DNA of 64,000 nt from Caenorhabditis elegans (taxonomy: Eukaryota; Nematoda; Chromadorea; Rhabditida; Rhabditidae): the NCBI RefSeq assembly GCF_000002985.6, contig NC_003279.8:744001-808000 (forward strand), read 5' to 3'. Below are positions 10,401 to 19,674 of the stretch, one piece after another. Below the pieces are notes generated by a model. It made no database searches. It had not been told where the DNA came from and saw only the letters and a program-made list of their open reading frames with translations. Every line of letters begins with the position of its first letter. Position 1 is the first letter of the stretch. The position numbers were made by a program, and so were the translations under genes.

Positions 10401-12940
10401 TCAAGCCGAAATGACACACTCTAACACCACGTGGTATCGCCGAAAAACTCACTTCTGAACGTCATCAATCATAACGGAATGCTTAATCGAATGATCATCG
10501 AGCTCTTTCATAAACTGCTGAGTTTTCTCATCGGATATCATCACATGAACCTCCTTGCCAGCTTCCGACGGGGATTTCCAAAAATCTAGCTGAAAATTTT
10601 AGTGTGTCTGAAGCACCCTTATCAGTTCATATTATATTTCAAAATTTTTCTCTAACCCCTCAAAACCGTACTCTACATCGCCGTTCTGGCCGAGTGGTCT
10701 AAGGCGCTGCGTTCAGGTCGCAGTCCTCTCCGGAGGGCGCAGGTTCGAATCCTGCGGACGGCAGATTTCTTTTTTGAATACTACTCTTCAAACAATGCAT
10801 GATGAAGAAGAAGAAGAAAAAGAGAAGAACGTATTGGCTTTTCCTTTTACACTTTTGAAATCCCTAGGAACAGGTTATAAACAGCGATGTAACATGAAAA
10901 GCAGCAGTGAGAGTGATCGAAAACGAGCTGATTATGATTTGTTCAATTATATGACACCGCTATTGTAATGGTTGGTTTGTTGCGTGGAACATCATACCTT
11001 TACATCGTTTAAATACAAATTATGAAGAATGTCTACTTGATCTTGGGTCGTCGGCTGCACCCTCCATACTGTGAATTTTCTGAAAAATCGAGAGTTTACC
11101 GGCTTTTGGGGGAGATTTTACCATTGACTTTTGACTTTTTGGAGAGATCTAAATCTAGTAGATCATGCGGCGGTTAGGTCTATTTGAAATAAAAAATAAT
11201 TGATCTAGATATGAAACATGGAGATCTAAGGGTTTTGGTAAAGTTGAGTAGAATTTTTAATTATTTTTTTGAAAATTTGTTTGCAACATTTTACAAAAAA
11301 AGACGAATAAATATTGACCAAAAAAATTTTTTTCAATAAAAAATGTTTAAAAATTAACCACCTTTTAGCTTTTAAAGGTGGAGTAGCGCCAGTGTGGATT
11401 TTGTCTAAATACACTTATTATGAACCAAAATGGTCAAATATCATAATAAAACACTTCAAAAAATTTCTTTATTTCAGATTTTTCATAATTTCTGGCCAAA
11501 CTTTTTGCAAATTTCCAAAATTTTGAATGTCGCAGTTTCCGACCCCTACAATGTTTTAATACAAATAATTGAAACAAAATTACAGAATAAAAAATGTAGA
11601 AAAAAAATTTTTTTTTTGGTCGACTTCCAAAATTATGAGTGGCAAAAACTTTGTAATTGTCACTTTTTGACAGTAAATAAAAAATTTTAAGAATTTTTTT
11701 GAAAAGTTTTATTATGATATTCGGTCATTTTGGGACCAAATGAGTGGTTTTTAACAATTTTCCCACTGGCGCTACTCCCCGTTTAAAGTTCTATGCTTTT
11801 TAAAACTCACGTTTTTTTTTATGAAGTCTATTTTAAAAAATCTGGACTCTCAGTGGACAGTTCAGCATTTTTCGAAATTTCAGAAATTTAAAACATAAGT
11901 CGGAAGTGGTCCTAAAACTTCAAAAAAATTCTCACAATATGTTTTTTTGATGAAAACAAACTTATATAGTGCCAAAATGACCAAAATTTTTTTAAAAATA
12001 ATATTGAAAAATCTTTAAAAAATCTCTTCTGGTTTTTATTTATTTTTAAAAAATTCATATTGAAATATTATAGTGCTTTAGATTGCTCGGAAAAAATTCC
12101 ACAAATTTTTTAATTTTTCATAAGTTTTATAATGATATTTGGTCATTTTAGCTCTCTCGGGTAATATTGCAAACCCACGTGGTGCCAGGATTTCCCATTA
12201 AGGTTTGATCTACAAAAAATGCGGGACTTTTGCTTAAAAAGATGTGACGTCAGCTCATTTTTAACCATGCGAAATCAGTTGAAAACTCTGCCGCATTTTT
12301 TGTAGATCTACGTAGATCAAACCGAAATGAGACATTCTGACACCGTGTCCACCTTCAAAGTTAGTAATTGCATGAACAAAAAATTCTGAGAATGCGTATT
12401 GCACAACATATTTGACGCGCAAAATATCTCGTTGCGAAAACTACAGTAATTCTTTAAATTACTACTGTAGGTCGATTTGCAGGCTGGATTTTTTGAAAAA
12501 AAAATGAATTAAAATTTAATGGAATATTTCTATCTCTATGTATTAGAAAATAAGGCCCGTAATGAGACGAGCGGGCCTGCCTACCTGCCTGACTATAGAA
12601 GGCCGCCTTAAAATCAGGCAGGTAGGTTTTAACGCCTAGCCTACAATAAACATAAAGAGAAATGCCTAAAATAACAATAACTTTCCATTATCCTTTCTTA
12701 TCGTCCTCCCCGGCGATCGCCTAAGATCATAGATAACAACTAGCCGCTTTCGGTCATGCAATTATTATATTATAATTGATGGATGGATGGGGGATAATCC
12801 AGAGAAAGGGGAAAAAGAAACTTAGAATCCTAGAAAACAGGTTCCCCTGACTCAAACAAAAAAACCTACTTTTGATGTGCCAACACGGATGGCACGACGA
12901 GACCGATGAGGACGATGATGTTCATCATCATCATCTTCAT
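4484..12940 (-). CDS. Zinc carboxypeptidase (M14A) with ShK domain, copy 1
   Basis: Eleven exons, in transcript order: 12870-12940, 10998-11079, 10453-10589, 10061-10136, 9702-9842, 8268-8553, 6571-6845, 6221-6305, 6046-6167, 5898-5995, 4484-4592. All phases close and give 493 aa. Residues 1 to about 21 are a signal peptide (MKMMMMNIIVLIGLVVPSVLA). A propeptide follows (FTVWRVQPTT, DFWKSP, SVMIDDVQ). The peptidase domain starts near 131. Zinc ligands are H189 and E192 in GIHAREW and H332 in FHSYSQ. LWRKNR and LNRNFDW supply the substrate-carboxylate binders. Y385 and the general base E408 (FELRPE) are present. The residue matching bovine CPA 255 is E392. The last exon encodes a ShK domain with Cys 459, 466, 475, 485, 489 and 492. 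It should be a secreted or lumenal exopeptidase; the acidic pocket residue suggests a liking for basic C-terminal residues, which is inference. Start choice: an in-frame ATG at 13057 exists upstream, but the one used gives a clean signal peptide. Confidence 0.9.
4620..5262. repeat. Degenerate AGGCTTAGG/TCTCAGGC sequence in carboxypeptidase 1 intron 10
   Basis: Loosely repeated phrases such as GATTTAGGATATCAGACT (twice: 4743 and 4887), CTTAGGCTCTC and GGCCCTTAGA suggest a decayed array related to the TTAGGC or TTTCAGGC families. Confidence 0.6.
5264..5854. repeat. (TTTCAGGC)n octamer array, carboxypeptidase 1 intron 10
   Basis: About 74 near-perfect 8-bp units in 590 bp, with rare variants (TTTCAAAC, TTTCAGAC). 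The string TTTCAG equals the nematode 3' splice consensus, but on the strand opposite to the host gene. Degenerate GGCTTAGGCT/CTCAGGC sequence flanks it on the left (4620-5260). Confidence 0.97.
6391..6554. mobile_element. CGTGGTG MITE, copy b
   Basis: Starts CGTGGTGCCAGAGTG and ends ACAGCCAGGTACC. A fragment of another copy precedes it (about 6340-6390, GTAGATCACACCGTAATGGGA). Located in intron 7 of carboxypeptidase copy 1. Confidence 0.75.
6890..9070. repeat. Inverted and direct repeats flanking exon 8268-8553
   Basis: The phrase GGTTTTTGATGGGTTAAACCTA lies at 7013 and 7271 on the plus strand and reversed around 8840. Related text with CATCAAAAACC/GTCAAAAAGTGGC is at 8660. The arms surround one exon of carboxypeptidase copy 1 that carries the HAREW motif. 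The segment CTTAGTTTTCATAGCC occurs at 6899 and 8167. Confidence 0.7.
7780..8145. mobile_element. Partial copy of the GGAGTAGCGCCAGTG inverted-repeat element
   Basis: The stretch from ATTTTTCATAATTTC through ACTGGCGCTAGTCC is nearly identical to 11470-11779, including TTTTGGTCGACTTCC and GATATTCGGTCATTTTGGG. The left terminus is missing. Confidence 0.7.
9451..9671. mobile_element. CACGG-TTCTGG MITE, copy a
   Basis: Left end CACGGATTTCTGGCTTTCC, right end GGCCAGAATCCCGTG. Inner text includes GTTTTTGCCGAACTAGGCC and GTCGCGTCGCGGCTCG. No flanking duplication was found. A related fragment in reverse lies at 9090-9150. Confidence 0.75.
9879..10049. mobile_element. CGTGGTG MITE, copy c
   Basis: CGTGGTGTCAGAGTG to GCCTGACACCACATG, in intron 4 of carboxypeptidase copy 1. 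No clear target duplication. Confidence 0.78.
10271..10433. mobile_element. CGTGGTG MITE, copy d
   Basis: Flanked by GTATCGCA (10263-10270) and GTATCGCC (10434-10441), a 7-of-8 match taken as the target duplication. Inverted relative to copy c and only 221 bp from it. Confidence 0.85.
10680..10763 (+). tRNA. tRNA-Leu (anticodon CAG)
   Basis: This is an 84-nt type II tRNA. The 7-bp acceptor stem (GCCGTTC with GGACGGC, one T-G pair) leaves discriminator A. The anticodon arm is CTGCG/CGCAG around loop TTCAGGT, so the anticodon is CAG. A variable arm (CTCTCCGGAG) and an intact B box GGTTCGAATCC follow. No intron, no encoded CCA. It lies on the plus strand inside the 10590-10997 intron of the minus-strand carboxypeptidase, so the two transcription units are antisense to each other. 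The sequence is intact and probably expressed. Confidence 0.96.
11376..11779. mobile_element. Inverted-repeat element with GGAGTAGCGCCAGTG ends
   Basis: The ends GGAGTAGCGCCAGTG and CACTGGCGCTACTCC are exact reverse complements about 400 bp apart. TTTAAAG lies just outside both (11368 region and 11783), a probable target duplication. There is no coding capacity. It sits in intron 1 of carboxypeptidase copy 1. Confidence 0.8.
12178..12348. mobile_element. CGTGGTG MITE, copy e
   Basis: CGTGGTGCCAGGATT to TCTGACACCGTG, in intron 1 of carboxypeptidase copy 1. Followed at 12380-12480 by one arm of the GAATGCGTATTGCAC element. Confidence 0.75.
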
Positions 12941-14755
12941 CGTAGTAAAACTTGGGGGGTGATGAGGGGCAAAAGGATGCCCTCCGCGCGTCAAGTGTTC
13001 GTTGAACAATCCGACGCAGACGGTTAAACAAAGCAACACAGTGGTGTCTCCGCCCAACTTCCGCGCGTCCGCCGCCGCCCTGTGTACTGTCTTGTCCTAT
13101 CCTATCTCTCTTTTCTCCACCCCGGCTTGTGTGTGAGATTCTTCTCATTACTAGAAGAAGGTCTCTAGTAGAAGAAGAAGAAGAAGAAGAAGACGACGAT
13201 GGAGAAGAAGCTGAAGGCACGACGCACTGTTTGCGCAACGATGTTTGTTTTTGCGCGCGCGAGCGCCGCATTTAAAACGTGTAAATCGGTTTCAAAAGCG
13301 CGCGCGCGCGGTCTTCTTTCTCCGCTTGCGCGCACGCATTGACAAAAAACCGAAAGGTGCAAAAGTGAAGAGGCCAACTACTTTCGTCCTCTTTGAGCAC
13401 CTAATTGTGGAAAGCTTTTGCTCTGATGTGAAATGAAGTTGGGTAAGCTATTCCTGTCTGGGTGATGTTTTCAACTTCCGGGGGCATTGTTGGGAAAGTG
13501 AGGACCAAAATAGGCCATAAAAAATGAAGATATACATGCTTAGGCTTAGGCTTAGGCTAGGCTTAGGCTCAGATTCAGGCTTAGGCTTAGGCTTAGGCTT
13601 AGGCTTGGAATTAGGCTTGGCGTCAGTGGCGAGCGTGAGCTCGCCACTGACGCTATTTAAGCTTGGGTTTATAGCGTTTTTTTAATTTTTCAAAGGGTTC
13701 CCGTCTGCCGATCAAAGCGAAATTTAACAGAGAGTCGTATAGGCCGCCAAGAAGCTGAAGTTTCAAATTGATTTCATTAAAACTCGCTTAGGCTTAGGCT
13801 TAGGCTTAGGCTTAGGCTTACGTTTTAGCCATATGCTAGCTGATCCGGAACATATTTTTAAAAATTGCAATATTTGACCAAAAGCTGTATTTTTCAAAAA
13901 TTCAAAAGTACGGTGAAATCATATGAAGTGCTTCTTTTTCTTTCATTAAACTGTTCAGAATTGTCATTTTTACTAGAAAATACCAAAAAAATATGCTAGC
14001 TTGACCGGAACATATTTTAAAAAATTAGAATTTTTGACCAAAAGCTGTTTTTTCAAAAATTGAAAAGTACTGGAAAATCATATGAAGTGCTTCTTTTTTC
14101 TTTCGTAAAACTGTTCAGAATTGTCATTTATACCAGAATATATTAAACAAAGTATGCTACCTAATCCGGAACATTTGTTTCCAAAATATTTTAAAAAAAA
14201 GATTTAGCGGCTCTGACTAAATTGTTTGTTCGTTTTTTCTGGACCCTTTTTTCCCCTTTTTTTGGGTGAAAAATTTTGTAAAAAATTTGACCGAGGTGTA
14301 GAGTTGAATTCATCAATTTTTGACATTTTTTGAGTACGGGCACATGAAAACGAAATTTCCAAAAACGCTTATTTCTCGGGATATAGTTCAATTCTACCAA
14401 ATTTTTCTTTGCAAATCTGCTAATTCTACAAATCTACTAACCGAGGTGTAGAGTTGAACTCATTTCCAAAAAGAAGTAGCAGTCCTGAAAATGTTTTAGT
14501 GAGTCTTCTCATTACTCTAGAGCCCGAGCCAGTAAAATTGCTCCAGAAGTAGTAATTTATAAATTTTTGATGATTTTATGCTGTCCAATGATAGAGAAAT
14601 TGTTAAAATTTTCAGATCAAATTGGAATTTTCACAGCCAAATATTTTGGAAAATTTTCCACAAAAAATTGGGCGGAAAATTGGAATATTAATTCGATTTA
14701 ATTCGATTTGGAGCAGTGTATAAATTCAAAGTTTCCTCCCTTAACAGCCATTCAA
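12941..14755. other. Intergenic region between carboxypeptidase copy 1 and the transthyretin-like gene
   Basis: No gene seen. Contents: a GAA-type run (13165-13195); alternating GC purine-pyrimidine tracts at 13252-13262 and 13300-13312 that could pair or form Z-DNA; a short TTAGGC array with a palindrome (13537-13660) and a second array (13785-13826); and imperfect direct repeats of about 130-160 bp beginning near 13840, 13990 and 14150 (ATATGCTAGCTGATCCGGAACAT and similar). The TATAAA at 14719-14724 lies 37 bp before the next ATG. The part next to 12940 should hold the carboxypeptidase promoter. Confidence 0.6.
13537..13660 (+). repeat. Short TTAGGC array ending in a palindromic module
   Basis: TTAGGC units run from 13537 to 13619. 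A palindrome (arms 13620-13633 and 13640-13653, 14 bp each, loop CGTGAG) follows, then CTATTTAA. A second TTAGGC run is at 13785-13826. Confidence 0.9.
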
Positions 14756-16429
14756 ATGCACTTTTTTCTTCGTTTAGTTTTTCTTATATATGGCCTCCAG
14801 GCTCTCACCAAGTTCCGTTTTACCGGAGAGTTTAAGTGCAAACATAAATTCCTGAGATCCCATGTTGTAGTTTATGAAGACGATGAGGTGTTGTGAGTAG
14901 AAATGAAAAATGAGAAATGTTGTATTTAATATTATAAATTGTTTCAGCGACAACGTTATCAGTAAACACCATTACGTGTTCCATACAAATGCACCACATA
15001 TGTATCTCGTTGAGGCTGAAGATACCAATGACGGATTGCCAAAGTTTTTGGATGTATTACTTTTTAATTTCCCGCTTTTTCTCTAGTATTTCTCAGAAAA
15101 TTTGAATTTCCCGCCAAAATTTTTTATCAGAAAATTTGAATTTCCCACCAAAATTTTTTATCAGAAGATTTGAATTTCCCACCAAAATTTTTTCTCAGAA
15201 AATTTGAATTTCCCACCAAAATTTTTTCTCAGAAAACTTGAAATTCCCGCCAAAAACTTTTTCTCAGAATTTTGAAATTCCCGCTAAAAAATGTTTCTCA
15301 GAAAATTTGAAATTCCCGCTAAAAAATTTTTCTCAGAAAATTAAAAATCCCCGCCAAAACTTTTTCTCAGAGAATTTGAATTTGCCGCCAAAAAATTGTT
15401 TTCTCATAAAATCTGAATTTCCCACCAAAATTTTTTCTCAGAAAATTTGAAATTCCCGCTAAAAAATTTTTCTCAGAAAATTTGAATTTCCCGCCAAAAA
15501 ATTGTTTTCTCATAAAATCTGAATTTCCCACCAAAATTTTTTCTCAGAAAATTTGAAATTCCCGCCAAAAAGTGAACATTCTAGGAGTTTGGCAGTTTAC
15601 CAAAACCTTGACTGACCATTTTGGAAAATCGAATAACCTCTTAAATAAAAACTCTAACTTGTAAAAATTTAAAAATTTAAATATATAGCTTTGCAGTCCT
15701 ATTTCGAGTTATACATGATCATCGTCCACGATTGCACGGATAATGGGAAATACAAGTTGTTGACAGTTGACTTGGGATCTTATTATATCAAGGATGGGTA
15801 GGTACTTTCTACAGGGCAGGCTAGGGCTTCCATGGGAAGCAGGAGCGGTTTGCCGGCTTCTCGCCTGATTCCTGCACTTTGGCAAAAAGTCAAAGCCTCG
15901 ATGCTCACACATAGGGCTGGCATATTGGACGTCCGGTTTTTTGAAATTTTAAATTTTTCCGAGAGGTAGTTTTTTTTGTACGGCGGCCGACAATTTCCGA
16001 GTTTGGCCACTCATGATAAAATTATATGATTAAGTATAGTGAGTGGCCAAACTCGGAAGTTGTCGGCCGCCGTAAAAAAAACTACCTCTCGGAAAATTTT
16101 AACATTTCAAAAAACCGGACGACCGGACGCCCAATATGTCAGCCCTACTCACACCAAATAGTACTATAAGCGGTTTTTTTTGCCGCAGCCGACACTTTAC
16201 GGTTTCCACGCCGCACTGTACAGAAGGCGCGGCCCGAGGCAGTTGTCAGGCGTTTTGGCGCCTATATGCAAGCTCTAGGGCAGGCATTTCTGTTTTCAAA
16301 AAAATGAATATTTTCAGGCAGTACGATGAAACACGCAACATTGATCTGAACAATGCCGGTGAATGGACAAACGAAGTAATCGGAACAAAGGCGATGGTGA
16401 TGTCCAAGATATTTATTTTCAATGTTTGA
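14756..16429 (+). CDS. Transthyretin-like secreted protein
   Basis: Four exons (14756-14892, 14948-15053, 15697-15797, 16318-16429) join in phase to 151 aa. Residues 1 to about 17 are a signal peptide (MHFFLRLVFLIYGLQA). The mature protein opens with RFTGEFKCKHK and HVVVYEDDEV, the usual first strands of the nematode transthyretin-like family. Later come IIVHDC and QYDETRNIDLNN, which match the family's last strands. The family forms small secreted beta-sandwich proteins; one member in C. elegans bridges phosphatidylserine to an engulfment receptor, but most have no known role. The match is divergent, so the family call is likely rather than certain. A TATAAA box (14719) and a CAG that could serve spliced-leader addition (14745-14747) precede the ATG. 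Intron 2 is a minisatellite and intron 3 carries a palindromic transposon. Confidence 0.75.
15065..15575. repeat. TTTGAATTTCCCGCCAAAATTTT minisatellite, transthyretin-like gene intron 2
   Basis: About 16 units of 31-34 bp with the core TTTCTCAGAAAATTTGAA and TTCCCGCCAAAA. The TTTCTCAG string in each unit resembles a splice acceptor on the sense strand. Similar GGCGGGAATTCAAA units lie reversed at 33930-34030 and 52350-52470. Confidence 0.92.
15912..16147. mobile_element. Palindromic inverted-repeat element in intron 3 of the transthyretin-like gene
   Basis: About 236 bp. The ends read TAGGGCTGGCATATTGG and CCAATATGTCAGCCCTA. Long inner arms pair as well: GAGAGGTAG..., GGCGGCCGACAA... and GAGTTTGGCCACTCA each recur inverted. 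The boundary TA on both sides fits a TA target duplication, as made by Tc1/mariner-type enzymes, though only two bases support this. There is no coding capacity, so it would be a MITE. Confidence 0.7.
16165..16300. repeat. GC-rich dispersed element (GCCGACACTT...GGCGTTTTGGCGCC)
   Basis: This contains GCCGACACTTTACGG, GGCGCGGCC and the palindrome GGCGTTTTGGCGCC. Related copies lie at 29016-29100, 55370-55490 and around 59950-60310. It is far richer in G+C than its surroundings. It lies in intron 3 of the transthyretin-like gene, just before the last exon. Confidence 0.55.
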
Positions 16430-16948
16430 TAAAATTGTTCATCAATATTCGAGCCTACCTGCCTACCTGCCTACAAGGTAGCCTACATATATTATTTTTC
16501 CTAATTAACAAAAATATAATTAAAACATGATTAAGATTTTCTGAAAATGAGCAAAAAGTGTTTTTAACTTCCACTTTTTGCCCAACAGGTTTAAGATAGG
16601 CATGTGACAAAGCCTACATTCAAGGCAACCTACGCCTGCCTCGGTACATGGTGCATCGACCAATATTTACCTCTTAGCTTCGAGAGCTTATATCTCGGTT
16701 ACATTTTGCTCTATCAAAAAATGGCCAACTGAAAAACTGTTCTCCAATGCTTTTTCTACAATTTTGTGGTTAAAATTTTTTTAATATCTTGAAAACTAGC
16801 GAAAATATAAGCCACCAAGTCGCGCGCCGCCCCCCGAGAAAGCAATTCCAACCCAAGTTTATTGCAATAAAAACCAGTAGAAACGAAAGAAATGAGGTTG
16901 ATTTTGGAGACTTTTCAGGTGACACGGGGAGCTTTTACATTGTTGGCA
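16430..16948. other. Convergent 3' region
   Basis: Tail-to-tail gap between the transthyretin-like gene and the membrane-protein gene. TTTATT at 16858-16863 is AATAAA on the minus strand, about 86 bp after the membrane-protein stop, and should be its polyadenylation signal. CCTACCTGCCTAC repeats (16455-16485) and one GGTGCATCGA motif (16651) are present. No gene seen. Confidence 0.5.
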
Positions 16949-17836
16949 TTATTCAGATTCGATTGAGAAGGAGAAGTCGTGGGGAGGCTGAAAAATGTTC
17001 TAAAGTTGTTGAAAAAAAAAACAAATCTGCATTTTTTAAAAACCTGATTCTTAGACTTCCATCCATTGCCATAAGTGCACAGAACAGTCTGTTGCTCTTG
17101 CTCTTTGTGCTCCGTGTCCTCGGAGCCATCATCAACCTTGTCTGGAACTGTCGGTGTTGGCTCAGTTGACGGAGCAAATGAGGAGGATGGTGTCGCAGAT
17201 TCTTCAGTTGGTTTGGGAGATGATGGCGGAGCTGGCTGAGGTGGAATTGGAGATGCTCTTTTTTTTGGGGTTACTGCAGACTGTTTGCTCTTCAAACTCT
17301 TGCTCCGCGATTTTGTGCTCTTTTTTGTTTTCTTCTTTGGCTGCTTTTGTTGCTTCTTGCTTTTTATCTGAAAATTAGAGTTTCTAGGCAATCAAGCGAT
17401 TTTCTAGGCCACCAGACATATATTTAGCCATGTCGGAATTTTCTAGGCCATCACAGACAGTTCTAGGCCATATAGAAATTTTCCTAGGCCACCTAAAACT
17501 TTTCTAGGCCACCAACAGTTTTCTATGACCGCGATTTTTGCTAGGCCACCAACAAAAGCAAATAACACATTTTCTAGGCCACCAACAGAATTTCAAATTT
17601 TTCTAGGCCTTTAACTCACATATTTCACAATGGAAGCGGCGGCGAACACGATGAAGGCTACAATGAGAATGCCAATAATTATGAATATCACTACTTTGGT
17701 CCATGGCGTCGATGATGCTGCAAAAATGGAGGTACAAATATGCAAACGCGCTCTACCGCACTACCAGTGCGGTAGAGCGCGTTTCAAACTAACAGCCAGA
17801 AGTTGGCGCCGGTGGTCGCTGAGTGGAGGTGGACAT
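16949..17836 (-). CDS. Small single-pass membrane protein with Lys-rich and Pro/Ser/Thr-rich tail
   Basis: Four exons in transcript order (17794-17836, 17620-17717, 17044-17367, 16949-16987) give 167 aa with closing phases. The short N-terminus MSTSTQRPPAPTSGS is followed by one transmembrane helix at about residues 21-45 (VVIFIIIGILIVAFIVFAAA). A strongly basic stretch (KSKKQQKQPKKKTKKSTKS) comes straight after, so the C-terminus should be cytoplasmic by the positive-inside rule. A region rich in Pro, Ser and Thr, an acidic patch and a tail ending SIESE follow. I do not recognise a family. The first intron is only 76 bp and contains a perfect hairpin. Its donor is GTTAGT, weaker than the others, so the first exon is the least certain part. 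AATAAA lies on this strand at 16858-16863. Confidence 0.75.
17390..17612. repeat. TTTTCTAGGCCACCA array in intron 2 of the membrane-protein gene
   Basis: Roughly 20-30 bp degenerate units around TTCTAGGCCACCAAC fill this intron. The same motif, in either orientation, makes up the arrays at 19858-21110, 41040-41760 and 53370-54350. Confidence 0.75.
17744..17784. repeat. Perfect 19-bp hairpin inside a 76-bp intron
   Basis: Arms 17744-17762 and 17766-17784 are exact reverse complements around a 3-nt loop ACC. The core GCGCTCTACCGCACT resembles a GCGCTCTATTGCACTAC motif seen at 22284 and near 28165 and 28507. Confidence 0.9.
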
Positions 17837-19674
17837 TATCAGGAAATGAATGAGAAAATGGAGAAATTTGGGAAAATTGATTAGAGACGTGGGATTTTTT
17901 TTTAATTTTTATAATATTTTTGAGTAGGGGGAAGGGGTGAGGGTCACGGAAAATACCAAAAATTTGTGATTTTTCCATTAAATTGGAGCAAAATTGACAC
18001 CATACCTCGTGGCCTAGAAAACTGCAGAATTTCTAGGCCACACACGTTACGTCATAATTTACCTGTTAAACCAGGTAACCAACAATCAAATCAAGAGTAA
18101 TTAATCATCTCCTATCTTCTTTTATTTCTCCGTTCCTACTCCCAATGTTTTTTTTTTGTAATTTGTGATCACAAATTGTTGCATTTTGTAGTACGCCATG
18201 TACGTCTGTGTACTACTTTTTTCTGAAAAGAATACAAAAATGTTCGCTTTCAGGAAAAAATAGTGAGAGGTAGAAGAAAATTACGGGGACTAGAAATATG
18301 TAAAAGTTCGACAACGTAGGCAGGTAGGCAGGTAGGCAAGTAGGCAGTTAGGCAGGTAGGCAGGTAGGTAGGCAGGATAGTAGGCTGCCAGGCATAATAA
18401 AGATGCAGGCACGTAGGCGGATGTTGCAGGCATGAGAAGTCACGGGGGTAGGCAGGCATGTGGGTATGTAAGCAGATGTAGGTATGTTGCAGTCATGATG
18501 AAGGCACGTGGGTAGGTAGGTAACTAGTTAGGCTGGTAGGGAGGTAGACAGGTAGGCAGGCAGGCAGACGCGTAGGAAGAGTTAGCCAGGATGCAGGCAC
18601 GTAGGCAGATGTAGGTATGTTGCAGGCATGCTGAAGTCACGTGGGTAGGCAGATTGGTAGATGTGTACGCAGAGTAGGTATGTTGCGGGTATTATGAAGG
18701 CACGTGAGTAGGTAAGCAGGCAGGTAGGTAGGCAGGCAGGTAGGTAGACATGTAAATATGCAGGCATATACGTAGGGAGAACAAGCCATAATTCAGGCAC
18801 GTAGGCAGATTTAGGTATGTTGTAGGCATGATGACGTAACGTGGGTAGGCAGATAGGCAGGTAGGCAGGCTCGTAAGCTGGCAGGCATAATAAAGACACA
18901 TAAGCAGGCATGTAAATCTGCAGGCAGATACGTAGGAAGAGCAAGCCAGGATGCAGGCACGTAGGCAGATGTAGGTATGTTACAGGCATGATGAAGGCAC
19001 GTGGGTAGGCAGGTAGGTAGGCAGCCAGGCAGGATCGGAGGTTGGTAAGCATAAAAAAGACAGGTAGGCGGGTAGGCAAGCATGTAAATGTGCAGGCAGA
19101 TACGTAGAAAGAGCAAGCCAGGATGCAGGCACGTAGGCAGATGTAGGCATGTTGCAGGCATGATGAAGGCACGTGAGTAGGTATGCAGGGAGGTAGGTAG
19201 GCAGGCATGCAGGCACATAGGCAGATGTAGGTATGATTCAGGTAGGCAGGCAGGTAGGAAGACTGAATGCAGGCGTGTTGCTAGGCAATAGCGCCCTTTC
19301 CTTGTTATGACAATCTCGATAATCTAATAATAAGCTATTCAATCATATCACTGCGCCGATACACAAACTACCTGTTTTTTTGAGTATGCGTCTCGTCCCG
19401 TCTGCCCAAAAGCTTCTACAGAGTGATTAGACGGTATAAGGGGGAGAGATAGGATAGATTTCAATCATTCTCACTTTTTTCGTCCCTTTCTCTGTCTTCC
19501 TTCTCCCTTTTTTTACAGGGCGCTTTTCCCTTTTTCGTGTGTGTGAAGAGAGAGAGTGCATACAGGTGTAGAGGACGCCCAGACATCGAGACGGAACAGG
19601 ATTCTTCATCGTCTTCAGCTATTTGGAAGAAGGAGTAGAAGGTGACGGTGTGTGTTTGGAGACGTGTAATCATC
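17837..19674. other. Intergenic region between the membrane-protein gene and carboxypeptidase copy 2
   Basis: No gene seen. It holds a few TCTAGGCCAC units (18005-18045), then the GTAGGCAG satellite (18308-19265). A unique, pyrimidine-rich segment (19270-19674) next to the ATG at 19675 is the likely promoter of the carboxypeptidase. Confidence 0.55.
18308..19265. repeat. GTAGGCAG satellite with higher-order units
   Basis: Short GTAGGCAG/GCAGGTAG units are organised in longer periods. The phrase GCAGGCACGTAGGCAGATGTA recurs near 18592, 18795, 18953 and 19124, spacing about 160-200 bp. Reverse-oriented relatives (CCTACCTGCC) occur at 39050-39720. Confidence 0.85.

Noticed and set aside
12941..13057. 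Upstream in-frame ATG extending carboxypeptidase copy 1 by 39 residues
   Set aside because: The extension would bury the signal peptide. The ATG at 12940 gives a normal secreted precursor.
12852..13271. 139-codon minus-strand frame rich in Ser and Arg
   Set aside because: It overlaps the first exon of carboxypeptidase copy 1 in another frame and is driven by GAA/TCT repeats and GC alternation.
16136..16317. In-frame extension of the last transthyretin-like exon
   Set aside because: The reading is open back to 16136 but crosses the palindromic element and a GC-rich repeat. The acceptor at 16317 joins in phase with the previous exon and restores the family motif.
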